A DNA stretch of 64,000 bases from Streptomyces sp. NBC_00091. Lineage in GTDB: Bacteria > Actinomycetota > Actinomycetes > Streptomycetales > Streptomycetaceae. The translations under genes and the position numbers were made by a program. Every line of letters starts with the position of its first letter. The first letter of the stretch is position 1. Under the pieces are notes generated by a model. That model was not told the DNA's origin. It made no database searches and was given only the letters and a program-made list of their open reading frames with translations. Where the stretch lies: assembly GCF_026343185.1 (NCBI RefSeq), contig NZ_JAPEMA010000002.1, positions 744,001 to 808,000 on the forward strand. Direction: 5' to 3'. Shown here piece by piece: positions 44,174 through 55,783 of this stretch.

Positions 44174-44830
44174 GTGAACAGAGCCTGTGCCAGGCGCCTG
44201 CTGGCGGTCCCGGTCCTGCTGTGGGCGGCGTTGTCCACCACACCGGCCATGGCCGATAGCTGTGCCTACGCGACGATCGGCACCTCGGGCGACGGGGCCT
44301 CCATCGAGCTGTCCGCGTTCGCCGGCAGCGGCGGGAGCGGAGTCGGCCGAGGTGGCGGACATCACGACGGCCGCGGCCACGGGCACGGTCGTGGCCACGG
44401 CCACGGCCACCACTGCCCGCCGCCGCCTCCCCCGCCGTGCCCGCCCAAGCCCACCCCCAAGCCACCACCGCCACCACCGCCCTCTCCCCCGCCGAAGCCG
44501 CCACCCCCCAAGCCCACCCCGCCGCCACCGCCGCCGAAGCCGGCCCCCGCGCCGCCCGCACCGGCCCCCAAGCCGGTGCCGGTGCCCAAGCCGGTACCGG
44601 TACCGGCACCGAAGCCCGCGCCCCGGGTGTACGAGGCACCCGCCCCGCCACCGCCCGCGCCCGAGCCACCGCCCGCACCGGCGGCGACCCCGCCGCCCAG
44701 GCCCGTGGCCCGTCCCGCGTACCACGCCCCCGCCCGCAAACCGGTGGAGCGCCACGTCTCACCGGTCACCTTCACCCTCATGACCGCCGCCCCGGCCGTG
44801 CTCGCGATCGTCGCACTGCGCCCGCGCTAG
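44174..44830 (+). CDS. Secreted proline-rich, His/Gly-rich wall-spanning protein
   Basis: A 218-residue protein starting at GTG 44174. It has a signal peptide (RLLAVPVLLWAALSTTPAMA), then a short domain with DSCAYATIG, a GRGHGHG-type Gly/His-rich stretch of about 25 residues (possible metal binding), and about 100 residues of PPPPKP-type repeats. A C-terminal hydrophobic helix (TFTLMTAAPAVLAIVAL) ends in RPR. This build suits a protein spanning the peptidoglycan and anchored at its C-terminus. It lacks the GGxGGS tail of the two proteins near the sortase. The ribosome-binding site is weak. Confidence 0.7.
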   Translation: MNRACARRLLAVPVLLWAALSTTPAMADSCAYATIGTSGDGASIELSAFAGSGGSGVGRGGGHHDGRGHGHGRGHGHGHHCPPPPPPPCPPKPTPKPPPPPPPSPPPKPPPPKPTPPPPPPKPAPAPPAPAPKPVPVPKPVPVPAPKPAPRVYEAPAPPPPAPEPPPAPAATPPPRPVARPAYHAPARKPVERHVSPVTFTLMTAAPAVLAIVALRPR

Positions 44831-44879
44831 GGGGTGTCCCCCTGAACCGCACCCACCGCTCATCGATTTTGGAGTCATC

Positions 44880-45650
44880 TTGTCGGAATGGCTCGTCCTG
44901 TCCCTCGCGATGGCCGCGGCCTGTGCCGTGGTGCTGTCCATCGCCTTCTTCAACCACCGCAGGATCGGCGAGGACGACGATCCGAACGAGACCCCGGACG
45001 TCATCGAGTACATGACGATGATGATCGGGGTGATCTACGCGATCGTGCTGGGCCTGGCGATCGCGGGCGTCTGGGAGGGCCGCGGGGCCGCCCAGGAGTA
45101 CGTACGCCAGGAGGCCCAGGCCCTGCACGAGATCAGCGTCCGCTCCGAGGTCTACCCGGCCGACGTGCGCAAGAGGATCCGCTCCGACGTCGACGCGTAC
45201 GTGACCTACGTGGTCGACACGGAATGGGAGCAGATGGCCCAGGACGGCGACCTCACCGAACGCAGCGGGGAGCTGCTCGAGAAGATCCGCCGGGACGTCA
45301 CCGACTACGAGCCGCAGACCGACCACGAGGGGCAGGCCTACCAGCCGCTGGTCGACCAGGTCGCGCTGGTGGACGACGCCCGCAACTCACGCGGCCAGAG
45401 CGCCGGGGCCACCATGCCCGGGGTGGTGTGGTTCGGGCTGATCGCCGGGGCCCTGGTGACGGTGGGCCTGATCTTCACCCTGCAGATCCGCCGCTCCTTC
45501 CGCGAGATGCTGCTGGCCGGCCTCTTCAGCGCGCTGATCGCCTTCCTGCTCTTCCTGATCTGGGACTTCGACGCCCCCTTCGGCCGGGGCATCGCCGCCA
45601 CCGCCGAGCCCTTCCTCGCCCAGTTCCCGCACCTGGGGCTGAAGAGCTGA
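44880..45650 (+). CDS. DUF4239 integral membrane protein
   Basis: A 256-residue membrane protein of the DUF4239 (bestrophin-like) type. Two N-terminal helices flank a cytoplasmic loop (FFNHRRIGEDDDPNETPDVI, then MTMMIGVIYAIVLGLAIAGV). A large soluble helical domain follows, then two C-terminal helices (GVVWFGLIAGALVTVGLIFT). A TTG at 44880 with GGAG 7 nt upstream is the best start. Function is unknown; channel-like activity has been suggested only by fold. A strong hairpin follows the stop. Confidence 0.8.
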   Translation: MSEWLVLSLAMAAACAVVLSIAFFNHRRIGEDDDPNETPDVIEYMTMMIGVIYAIVLGLAIAGVWEGRGAAQEYVRQEAQALHEISVRSEVYPADVRKRIRSDVDAYVTYVVDTEWEQMAQDGDLTERSGELLEKIRRDVTDYEPQTDHEGQAYQPLVDQVALVDDARNSRGQSAGATMPGVVWFGLIAGALVTVGLIFTLQIRRSFREMLLAGLFSALIAFLLFLIWDFDAPFGRGIAATAEPFLAQFPHLGLKS

Positions 45651-45656
45651 ACGCGC

Positions 45657-45684
45657 GCCCGCTCCCGGGAAACCGGGGGCGGGC
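45657..45684 (+). terminator. Terminator after the DUF4239 gene
   Basis: Stem GCCCGCTCCCGG / CCGGGGGCGGGC (12 bp with one G-U pair) and a GAAA loop, starting 6 nt after the stop. Confidence 0.75.
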
Positions 45685-45840
45685 CTCCCGTCGCCGGTTC
45701 GGCCTACGGGCATGCCCCATTCGCCCGTTCCTGATCGCGGGTCACCCGACCGGCACCTAGCGTGGCGGACATCGAGGTGCACGACCCCCCACGTGCGGAG
45801 ACGCTGCGCGACTGCCCCTCGGGGATCCGGAGGACCGACC

Positions 45841-46497
45841 ATGGGTGCGATACGCAGCTCCGCCATCGCCCTGCTGAGCACCGGCGCCGCCGGCGCCGTT
45901 CTCGCGTTCGGCGTGTTCGCCGCGCCCTCCGCCCCGGCGGCCGAGCCGGCGCAAGTCACCTCCTTCGGCTTCGCCGTCACCCCCTCCACGGTCGCCCCCG
46001 GCGGCCAGGTGACGCTCTCCGTCACCAACTGCGACGCCGCCTACGCCACCGCCTCCTCCGGGGTCTTCGACACCGTGAGCATCGCGCGCGGACAGACCGT
46101 CCGGGTCACCGTGGACCGTGACGCCCGGCGCGGAGCCCTGTATTCCGTCACCTTCACCTGCAACGGGGAGAACGGCTCCGCCGACCTCACCATCGCCGGC
46201 GGTACGACGAGCCCCAGCACCAGCTCCACCACCGGCATCCGGCCCAGCCCCTCCACGGGCACCACGGCCGGCATCCAGCCGCGCGCCACCCCCACCACGC
46301 GCACCACCCCGGCCACCCGCACCACTCCCACCACCCGCAGCTCCGCCGGAGCCACCCTCGGCGTGCGGGGCGGGCTCGGCGGCAGCGTGGCCGGGATGGA
46401 CCCCCTGGAACTCGGTGCGGGCGCCGCGCTCTTCCTCGCCGCCGCGGGCGGTACGGCGTACGCCCTGCGCCGGCGCCGCCAGGCCCGCGGCCACTGA
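45841..46497 (+). CDS. Secreted Ig-like protein with GGLGGS tail, probable sortase F substrate
   Basis: A 218-residue surface protein. Signal peptide to about APAAEP; an Ig-like domain (about 38-125) with two cysteines (VTNCD, FTCNG) bounded by VTPSTVAPGGQVTLSV and GSADLTIAGG. A Thr/Ser/Pro linker of about 50 residues with TTRTTPATRTTP-type repeats follows. The tail is GGLGGS, a 24-residue hydrophobic region and RRRR. The domain and tail closely parallel the next gene on the opposite strand. No LPXTG is present. ATG 45841 has GGAGGA upstream. Confidence 0.75.
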   Translation: MGAIRSSAIALLSTGAAGAVLAFGVFAAPSAPAAEPAQVTSFGFAVTPSTVAPGGQVTLSVTNCDAAYATASSGVFDTVSIARGQTVRVTVDRDARRGALYSVTFTCNGENGSADLTIAGGTTSPSTSSTTGIRPSPSTGTTAGIQPRATPTTRTTPATRTTPTTRSSAGATLGVRGGLGGSVAGMDPLELGAGAALFLAAAGGTAYALRRRRQARGH

Positions 46498-46533
46498 CCC
46501 CGCGCCGTCGCCGACCGCCGGCCACCACCGGTC

Positions 46534-46561
46534 GCCCCGGGTCCTGGGCGGGACCCGGGGC
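46534..46561. terminator. Bidirectional terminator between the two surface-protein genes
   Basis: Perfect 11-bp stem GCCCCGGGTCC / GGACCCGGGGC with a TGGGCG loop, midway between two convergent stops. Confidence 0.8.
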
Positions 46562-46586
46562 GGACGGCGGCGGGGGCCGGGCGGCG

Positions 46587-47087
46587 TCAGCCCCGGGAGC
46601 CCGCCGGACGGCGGCGGCGCATCACGTGCGCGCCCGCGCCGAGTGCCGCGACGCCCACCAGACCCGCGCCGATGGCCGTCTCGGCGGTGGACGGGCCGAA
46701 GGAACCGCCGATACCGCCCTGTGCTCCGTTGCCGGGCAGGATCGTGAACCGGTGGGTGGCCACCAGGCTGTTGTCGTGGCACTTGACCGACAGCGTGTGG
46801 TGGCCGGGCGAGGCGTGGTTGAAGATCCGGACGGTCGCGAAGCCGATGGAGCCGGCCGACAGGTTCGTCTGCGGAAAGTTGCCGTTCGACCAGACCGTGC
46901 CGCCGTGGCCGCAGCCCGCGGCGCTGACCTGCATCGAGGCACCCTGGTGCACGGAGTACGGGTTGACCGTGACGTTGCTGGGGCCGTTGCCGCCGCCCTG
47001 CGGCGAGTTCGCGGCGGCGAACGAGGCACTGAGCCCGATCGCGGCGCAGGCGGCCGCGGTCACGGTGAGAGCGCGCAGAACACGCAT
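46587..47087 (-). CDS. Secreted Ig-like protein with GGIGGS tail, probable sortase F substrate
   Basis: A 166-residue surface protein. Signal peptide (ALTVTAAACAAIGLSASFAA) followed by a single Ig-like domain (VNPYSVHQGASMQVSAAGCG to HRFTIL) with two cysteines. The tail is GGIGGS, a hydrophobic helix and RRRR, with exactly the same spacing as in the convergent neighbour. It lacks the Thr/Pro linker, so it should sit closer to the membrane or wall. Start ATG has GGAGG about 8 nt upstream. Divergent from the sortase gene across 352 bp. Confidence 0.75.
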   Translation of the reverse strand: MRVLRALTVTAAACAAIGLSASFAAANSPQGGGNGPSNVTVNPYSVHQGASMQVSAAGCGHGGTVWSNGNFPQTNLSAGSIGFATVRIFNHASPGHHTLSVKCHDNSLVATHRFTILPGNGAQGGIGGSFGPSTAETAIGAGLVGVAALGAGAHVMRRRRPAGSRG

Positions 47088-47439
47088 GGTGGAACCTCCA
47101 GCGGGAAGCGCCCCGGAGCGGTGGCCCGGGCAGATCGACGAGAACGCCTCCCATCACGAACCCTCGGCGCGGCTCGCAACCAGCGCATTTCCGCCTTTGG
47201 GCCGCCCGGTTGAGCGACACGCCGAAGCGCGGACTGATCATCTGACGGATCCGCAGGTCATGAGCCGTCAGGCATTTATGTGACGAATACCTGGATGGGC
47301 GCACCCCAACCGGGCGCACCACCCGTTCGCCCTTCCCCGATCGCCGTCCCGGCCGTGCACCCTTAACGTGCGTGAAGAAGGGCGTACCGGGGAGGGACAT
47401 GAACGCGGGTCGGGACCCCCGCGTCGGGAAGGGAGAGCC

Positions 47440-48099
47440 ATGACCGAGGACGAGTGCGAGCAGCCGCCGAGGAGACGCTCCCCCTGGGGAGTCCTCGCGC
47501 TGGTCATGCTCAGCGGCCTCGCCATGATGAGGAACGGGGCGAACGCCGAGGACGGGCCGCCGCAGCCCACCGCCGCGGCGGCCGTCGCCGTGCGCGCGGA
47601 CCAGCTGCCGGCGCCGACGCCGCCGGCGGACCTGGAGGTGCTGGAGCACTCGTCGGTGCAGCGCGTCCGGATTCCGACGATCAACGTGGACGCGCCGGTG
47701 ATGACGGTCGGGCTGGACGCGCAGGGGTGGATCGACGCCCCGCCACCGCAGGAGCGCAACCTGGCGGGCTGGTACCTCAACGGCATCTCGCCGGGCCAGC
47801 AGGGTTCGGCGGTGATCGTGGGGCACGTGGACAACGCGCAGGGCCCGGCGGTCTTCTACGGCCTGGGCTCGGTCAAGCCGGGCAGCCGGATCGAGGTGGA
47901 GCGCTACGACGGGCGGATCGCCGTCTTCGAGGTGTACGGAGTGGAGGTGTTCTCCAAGGAGGCCTTCCCCGGAGCCCGGGTGTACGGGGACACCGGGCAC
48001 GCGGAGCTCCGGGTGATCACCTGTGGCGGCGCCTACTCGAAGGCCAAGGGGTACGACGGCAACGTGGTCGTCTTCGCCCGGATGGTGGCGACCCGCTGA
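47440..48099 (+). CDS. Class F sortase
   Basis: A 219-residue membrane-anchored transpeptidase: cytosolic PPRRRSPWG, one N-terminal helix (VLALVMLSGLAMM), a flexible linker, and the sortase barrel from about residue 70. The catalytic histidine is His129 (VIVGHVDN) and cysteine Cys195 (LRVITCGG). No arginine occurs at the usual place shortly after the cysteine; Lys201 and Lys203 stand there instead, and the first arginine is Arg214. Two surface proteins with matching non-LPXTG tails lie next to it and are its likely substrates. ATG 47440 has GGGAGAG upstream. Confidence 0.85.
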   Translation: MTEDECEQPPRRRSPWGVLALVMLSGLAMMRNGANAEDGPPQPTAAAAVAVRADQLPAPTPPADLEVLEHSSVQRVRIPTINVDAPVMTVGLDAQGWIDAPPPQERNLAGWYLNGISPGQQGSAVIVGHVDNAQGPAVFYGLGSVKPGSRIEVERYDGRIAVFEVYGVEVFSKEAFPGARVYGDTGHAELRVITCGGAYSKAKGYDGNVVVFARMVATR

Positions 48100-48125
48100 C
48101 GGAACGTTTCCCTCCAGGGCGCGAC

Positions 48126-48148
48126 GGGCCCCGGCGGGCCGGGGGCCA
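48126..48148. terminator. Hairpin between the sortase and deacetylase genes
   Basis: GGCCCCGG / CCGGGGGCC hairpin in the 82-bp gap between convergent stops; one bulged G. Position makes a shared terminator likely. Confidence 0.5.
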
Positions 48149-48181
48149 CCTCCCCGACCCGCCGGAGGGGGTACCGCGCCC

Positions 48182-49078
48182 TCAGCGGGTCGGCAGCGTC
48201 ATCCGGTAGCCGCGTCCGAGCAGTTGGGGCAGGTACGCCTCGAGCGCCCGGACGCTCTGCGACCGGTCGCCGCCGGCGTCGTGGTTGAGCACGATCACCC
48301 CGGGGGCGGCGCCCCCCAGCACCCGGGAGATGATCGTGGCGGTCCCCGGCTCCTTCCAGTCGAGGGTGTCCACGGTCCAGGCGAGCGGCTCCATCCCCAG
48401 GTCGGCGCCGATCTCGAAGGCGGCCCGGTTCCACGCCCCGTACGGCGCCCGGAACCACTGCGGGGCCTGGCCCACGGCCTGCTGCACGACCTCGCTCGTG
48501 CGCCCGATCTCGGCCTCGAGGGCGGAGCGGCCGAGCGTGGGGATGAGCGGGTGCGTCCAGGTGTGGTTGCCGATGACGTGCCCCTCGGTGGTCATCCGGC
48601 GCAGCAGGTCGCGGTTCTCGGCTGCCATCTCCCCGCAGACGAAGAACATCGCGCGGACCCCGTACCGGGCGAGGGTGTCGAGGATGGCCGGGGTGTAGCG
48701 GGGGTCGGGGCCGTCGTCGAAGGTCAGCACCATGGAACTGCCCTCGGCGGCTTCGGCGGGCAGCTCCAGGATGGGCCGGCTGCGGACGGCGGGCTTGGCG
48801 ACGGGGGGCCGGGCGGGTGCCTCGGCGGTCATCGGCCGCAGCCGGTAGGACTTGTCGGGCGGCCCTTCGGGGCGCAGCCCGGGGGCTCCGGCGGCGCCCG
48901 CCGGCCCGGGCGCCGGTCCGGGAGCGGCGCCGGGGGCGCCGGCGGGGGCGCCGGCGGTGGATCCGCCCTGGGGGCCGCCCTCGCCGGCGGTGACCAGGCC
49001 GGAGGCGGCGGCGATTCCGAGGAAGACGGCGGTACGCAGGAGCATGCGTCGCCCTACTGTCGGCTCGTCATTTTTCAT
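48182..49078 (-). CDS. Secreted polysaccharide deacetylase (NodB domain)
   Basis: A 298-residue exported enzyme with a twin-arginine-like signal (VGRRMLLRTAVFLGIAAASG), an Ala/Gly/Pro-rich linker to about residue 115, and a complete NodB domain. Metal and catalytic motifs are LTFDDGPDP (motif 1), NHTWTHPLI (motif 2), RAPYGAWN (motif 3), DTLDWKEPG (motif 4) and VLNHDAGGD (motif 5). It should remove N-acetyl groups from peptidoglycan or another amino-sugar polymer outside the membrane. Nearby envelope genes support this. Confidence 0.9.
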   Translation of the reverse strand: MKNDEPTVGRRMLLRTAVFLGIAAASGLVTAGEGGPQGGSTAGAPAGAPGAAPGPAPGPAGAAGAPGLRPEGPPDKSYRLRPMTAEAPARPPVAKPAVRSRPILELPAEAAEGSSMVLTFDDGPDPRYTPAILDTLARYGVRAMFFVCGEMAAENRDLLRRMTTEGHVIGNHTWTHPLIPTLGRSALEAEIGRTSEVVQQAVGQAPQWFRAPYGAWNRAAFEIGADLGMEPLAWTVDTLDWKEPGTATIISRVLGGAAPGVIVLNHDAGGDRSQSVRALEAYLPQLLGRGYRMTLPTR

Positions 49079-49169
49079 TATTACTACGTATCAACGACAT
49101 CGCCGCAGATGTCGAGAGGCGCGGACGCGCCCCGCCCCCGTCACCCCCTCGGACCAGCCACCCCGCTGA

Positions 49170-52472
<3,303 letters not shown>

Positions 52473-52556
52473 GTTTGGCACTGTAGGGAGGGCCGCGCCG
52501 GTCCGCGCGCCGGAGCCGAGAATTCGAGGTGCCCGTGGACGGGCCCCCACGAGTGG

Positions 52557-53768
52557 CTACCGGGCCCGCTTCAGGCCGTCCTTGGCGGCGCCGCGGCTGA
52601 GGACGGCCTCCGTGATGGCCTCGTCGGCGCTCTCGTACGCCTCGTGGCCCGGGTCCTCGGCGAGGGCGGCGGGCAGGTTGACGACCCTGCCCGTGGACAG
52701 GTCCATCATCTGCGGGACGAACTCGGCGTTGGTCACCTGCCAGCGCTGTCCGGGCGCGGCGGGCGGGGCGAAGGTGAAACGGCCGATGGAGCCGTAGTTG
52801 CCCCGCATGTCGCGCGCGCCGGTGTGGTTGAACATCTCCCCCGCGACCTGGTCGCCCATGCCGTAGACGATCCAGCTCCCGTTGACCTTCTCGTAGGCCT
52901 GCGGGATGTGCGCGTGCGTGCCCAGGATCATGTCGATGTCCGGGCGTCCGCCGCTCTGCGAGGCGGTCAGCGCCCTGCCCAGCGAGAGCTGGGTCTCGTC
53001 CGGTTCGGTCTGCCATTCGGTGCCCCAGTGGATGCTGACCAGCACCACGTCCGCACCGGCCTTCCGGGCCGTGCGCGCATCCGCGACGATCTTGTCCTGC
53101 CGCATCAGGTTGACCGCCCACGGCTGCCCGTCGGGCATGGGGTAGCCGTTGGTGTCGTAGGTGTAGGCGAGGTGCGCGACCTTGGCGGAGCCCGCCGGGT
53201 AGAGGGTGGTGCGGGCCGCCTCGGCCGCCGTGCGCGCGGAGCCCGCGTGGCCGAGGCCGACCTTGTCGAACCGGTCGAGGGTGCGCTTCAGCCCCTCGGC
53301 CCCGTCGTCCAGCGTGTGGTTGGAGGCCGTGGAGCAGCCGTCGTACCCGGCGTCCTTGAGCGCGTCGGCGACGGTGGGCGGGGAGACGAAGGCGGGGTAG
53401 CCGCTGAAGGGCCCGTCGTCCTCTCCGTAGATGGTCTCCATGTGGCACAGGGCCAGGTCGGCCGCCGAGACCACCGGTTTGACGCCGGAGAACATGGGCC
53501 GGAAGTCGTGCCCCTCGCCGTCCGCGTCCGCCGCGGCCCGCTGGATGACCGAGGTGTGCGGCAGTACGTCGCCGCTCGCGACCAGGGTGAAGCCCTTCGG
53601 GGCGGGGGCCGTGGCGCCTCCCGGTCCGGCCGTGCCGGCGGGCGCCCCGGCGGCGCTGGAGCCGAGGCGGGCCGGCGCGGGGCCTCCGGCGGCGGAACAG
53701 CCGGCGGCCGCCGCCGGCAGCAGGAGGGCCGACAGCAGGGCGAGGGCCTGCCGGATGCGGTTGGTCAT
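52557..53768 (-). CDS. CapA-type metallophosphatase-like lipoprotein
   Basis: A 403-residue lipoprotein: signal peptide with lipobox AAAAGCSAAG, a low-complexity linker, then a PGA_cap/CapA domain of the calcineurin-like fold. It has FTLVASGDVLPHTSV, CHMETIYG, GCSTASNHTLDDG, VVLVSIHWGTEW and LGTHAHIPQ; the last three carry the expected metal ligands. CapA proteins act in poly-gamma-glutamate capsule export, but no capB/capC is present, so actinobacterial stand-alone members may serve another envelope role. It lies 85 bp upstream of lysX on the same strand. Confidence 0.87.
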   Translation of the reverse strand: MTNRIRQALALLSALLLPAAAAGCSAAGGPAPARLGSSAAGAPAGTAGPGGATAPAPKGFTLVASGDVLPHTSVIQRAAADADGEGHDFRPMFSGVKPVVSAADLALCHMETIYGEDDGPFSGYPAFVSPPTVADALKDAGYDGCSTASNHTLDDGAEGLKRTLDRFDKVGLGHAGSARTAAEAARTTLYPAGSAKVAHLAYTYDTNGYPMPDGQPWAVNLMRQDKIVADARTARKAGADVVLVSIHWGTEWQTEPDETQLSLGRALTASQSGGRPDIDMILGTHAHIPQAYEKVNGSWIVYGMGDQVAGEMFNHTGARDMRGNYGSIGRFTFAPPAAPGQRWQVTNAEFVPQMMDLSTGRVVNLPAALAEDPGHEAYESADEAITEAVLSRGAAKDGLKRAR

Positions 53769-54063
53769 CTGTCCCAGCTCCCATTTGTAGGACTGTCAGA
53801 TCAACCGAAATCCATAGGAGAAGGGGCCGCAAGTCAAGCACCGGCGCAGTCCGCCCGCCCCGCCCCACTCCGACGGCCCATGGCCGTTCGCCGCGCCGTT
53901 CGACCGTTCGTCGCCCGGCGCGGCCGCCCACCGGACGACCCGGGTGCTTGGGCGCAACGGCCCCGCCGGACAGTTCCCGGGCGGCTCCGTGCAGGTGAGG
54001 GTGAGGGTGTCGCCGACCCAGCCCCGGCATCCCCGCGGAAAGCGAAACCGGAAGGAGCCACTC

Positions 54064-54597
54064 GTGTCGCCCTCCCCCACCCTCCAGCGCACGGAACCCG
54101 AGGCGCTCGCCGAACTCCAGCGCGACCACGGGCGGGCCCTGTTCGGTTTCCTGCTCGGCCTCACCGCAGGGGACGCCCAACGCGCCGAGGACCTCGTCCA
54201 GGAGACCCTCGTACGGGTCTGGCAGCATCCGGAGGTGCTGGCGAGCGGGCACGAATCGATGCGGCCCTGGCTGTTCACGGTGGCGCGGCGGCTCGCGATC
54301 GACGCCCGCCGGGCCCGGCTCTCACGGCCGCAGGAGGTCGACTCCGACGGCCTGGAGCAGGCACCCGCCCCCGAGGACGCGGTGGCCGGCTCGGTCACCG
54401 CGATCGACGTCCGGCGGGCGGTGGGCAGCCTGGGGCCCGAGCACCGGGCCGTGCTGATGCAGGTCTACTTCCAGGACCGCTCGGTGGCCGAGGCGGCGGC
54501 GGAGCTCGGCATCCCCGCCGGAACGGTCAAGTCCCGTACGTACTACGCCCTGCGCGCCCTGCGCAAGGGGCTCCAGGGGTACGGGCTCGGCGCCTGA
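54064..54597 (+). CDS. ECF-type RNA polymerase sigma factor
   Basis: A 177-residue sigma factor of the ECF group. Region 2 is RDHGRALFGFLLGLTAGDAQ, RAEDLVQETLVRVWQ and RPWLFTVARRLAIDARR. Region 4 is LGPEHRAVLMQVYFQDRSVA followed by AAELGIPAGTVKSRTYYALR. This resembles the SigL/SigK-like group whose members often pair with a zinc-finger anti-sigma, yet the genes on both sides are not anti-sigmas. GTG 54064 is chosen because GAAGGAG lies 7 nt upstream. Targets are unknown. Confidence 0.88.
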   Translation: MSPSPTLQRTEPEALAELQRDHGRALFGFLLGLTAGDAQRAEDLVQETLVRVWQHPEVLASGHESMRPWLFTVARRLAIDARRARLSRPQEVDSDGLEQAPAPEDAVAGSVTAIDVRRAVGSLGPEHRAVLMQVYFQDRSVAEAAAELGIPAGTVKSRTYYALRALRKGLQGYGLGA

Positions 54598-54803
54598 ACC
54601 GGGGTCCGCGAGCTCGGGGCACGCTGTGGGGCCGGTGGAGAAACACTCAAGGAACGCCCTCCATGCGCACGATCCGGACACGGAGCACACCGATATCGGC
54701 ATCAGTCCGTTCAAGTTGAGTAAACATCCCCCGTTCCGCGAGCCGCCGGGTGAAGGCTCGGGGATGACGGCGGCAGGCTCGACGCGCGGGAGAGGGTGGA
54801 ACG

Positions 54804-55319
54804 GTGCAGCCCGAGAGTACGAACGGCACCAGTGACGGCGGACTGGCGGTGCCCATGGCGTGGCTCTACGCGGAGTACATCGCGGACGAGCTGCTGCGCA
54901 CGGGCCGGCTGATCCCGGTGAGCACGCTGGAGTTCCGTGCCGGGCGCGACACGCTCGCGCTGACGATCTACCTCTCGGACGCGGCCGGCGAACTGTCCGG
55001 GATCCGGGTGGTCTCGCAGCTCGACGAATGGCTCTCGCTGACGGCGTACGGGCACCCCTGGCGCGACTGGGTCCACACCCGGTTCCTCGCGCTGGGCGAG
55101 GAGGCCCGCGAGCGCGGCCGCGGCGAGGATCCGGACCTCGAGCTGGCCCGGGCGGCCTGGCGCTGGCTGGACCACACGGAGCTGTTCGCCACCAACCTCG
55201 ACCCCGGCCGGCACGGCCACGCCGACACCCCGCCGGGCCTGGACGAGAACGCCCGCGTGTGGACCCCGGCCTGGCAGCTCGGGCTGCCGCTGGGACACCT
55301 GGCGATGCACCTCTTCTAG
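54804..55319 (+). CDS. Hypothetical protein of 171 residues
   Basis: I do not recognise the family. The protein is acidic, soluble and without signal peptide: AMAWLYAEYIADELLRTGRL-type helix (here VPMAWLYAEYIADELLRTGR), a beta-rich middle (STLEFRAGRDTLALTIYLSD), RVVSQLDEWLSLT, then a Trp-rich acidic C-terminal half. GTG 54804 has GAGAGGGTGGA upstream. It is 206 bp after the sigma factor gene, too far for assured co-transcription. Confidence 0.65.
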   Translation: MQPESTNGTSDGGLAVPMAWLYAEYIADELLRTGRLIPVSTLEFRAGRDTLALTIYLSDAAGELSGIRVVSQLDEWLSLTAYGHPWRDWVHTRFLALGEEARERGRGEDPDLELARAAWRWLDHTELFATNLDPGRHGHADTPPGLDENARVWTPAWQLGLPLGHLAMHLF

Positions 55320-55375
55320 GGCAGCGGCCTTCCTACTCCGGGCTCCGGGCTCCGGTCTCCGGTCTCCGCTCCGCG

Positions 55376-55756
55376 CTAGGCCGTCTCGGCCGGGTCCGTC
55401 ACCAGGCCCGTGAAGTCGGCCTCGTTGCGCTCGGCCCGGGCCACGTACCAGCGGGCGATCAGCCACATCACCGGGTACGCCACCAGCCCGAGCGCGACCC
55501 AGACCAGCGGGCCCGCGGCCGCGCGGGGCACCAGGAAGCCCAGCGGCAGCAGCCCGAGCACGAGGGCGAGCACCGCCAGCGCGCCCAGCCCGGCACGCAG
55601 CTGGCTGCGCATCAGGGCCCGTACGTAGGTGGCGCCGAGGCTGGTCTGCTCGGAGATCTCCGAGCGGGCGGGGGTGTGCGCGGGAGGCCGGCGGCGGGTG
55701 CCGCGCGGGACTCCGGTGACGATCTCCCGCCGGGGCGGCGGCTGCTGCTCGGCCAT
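55376..55756 (-). CDS. Small two-helix membrane protein (DUF485-like)
   Basis: A 126-residue protein with a basic, disordered N-terminus (REIVTGVPRGTRRRPPAH), an amphipathic TSLGATYVRALMRSQLRAGL segment, and two membrane helices (LAVLALVLGLLPLGFLV; WVALGLVAYPVMWLIARWYV). It ends in a charged tail. The pattern resembles DUF485 proteins that accompany sodium-solute symporters, but no symporter is adjacent and similarity is weak. Function unknown. It lies downstream of the Fpg-type gene in reverse order. Confidence 0.6.
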   Translation of the reverse strand: MAEQQPPPRREIVTGVPRGTRRRPPAHTPARSEISEQTSLGATYVRALMRSQLRAGLGALAVLALVLGLLPLGFLVPRAAAGPLVWVALGLVAYPVMWLIARWYVARAERNEADFTGLVTDPAETA

Positions 55757-55783
55757 GGTGCCGGAGTCTACGCAGCGCCCCGG

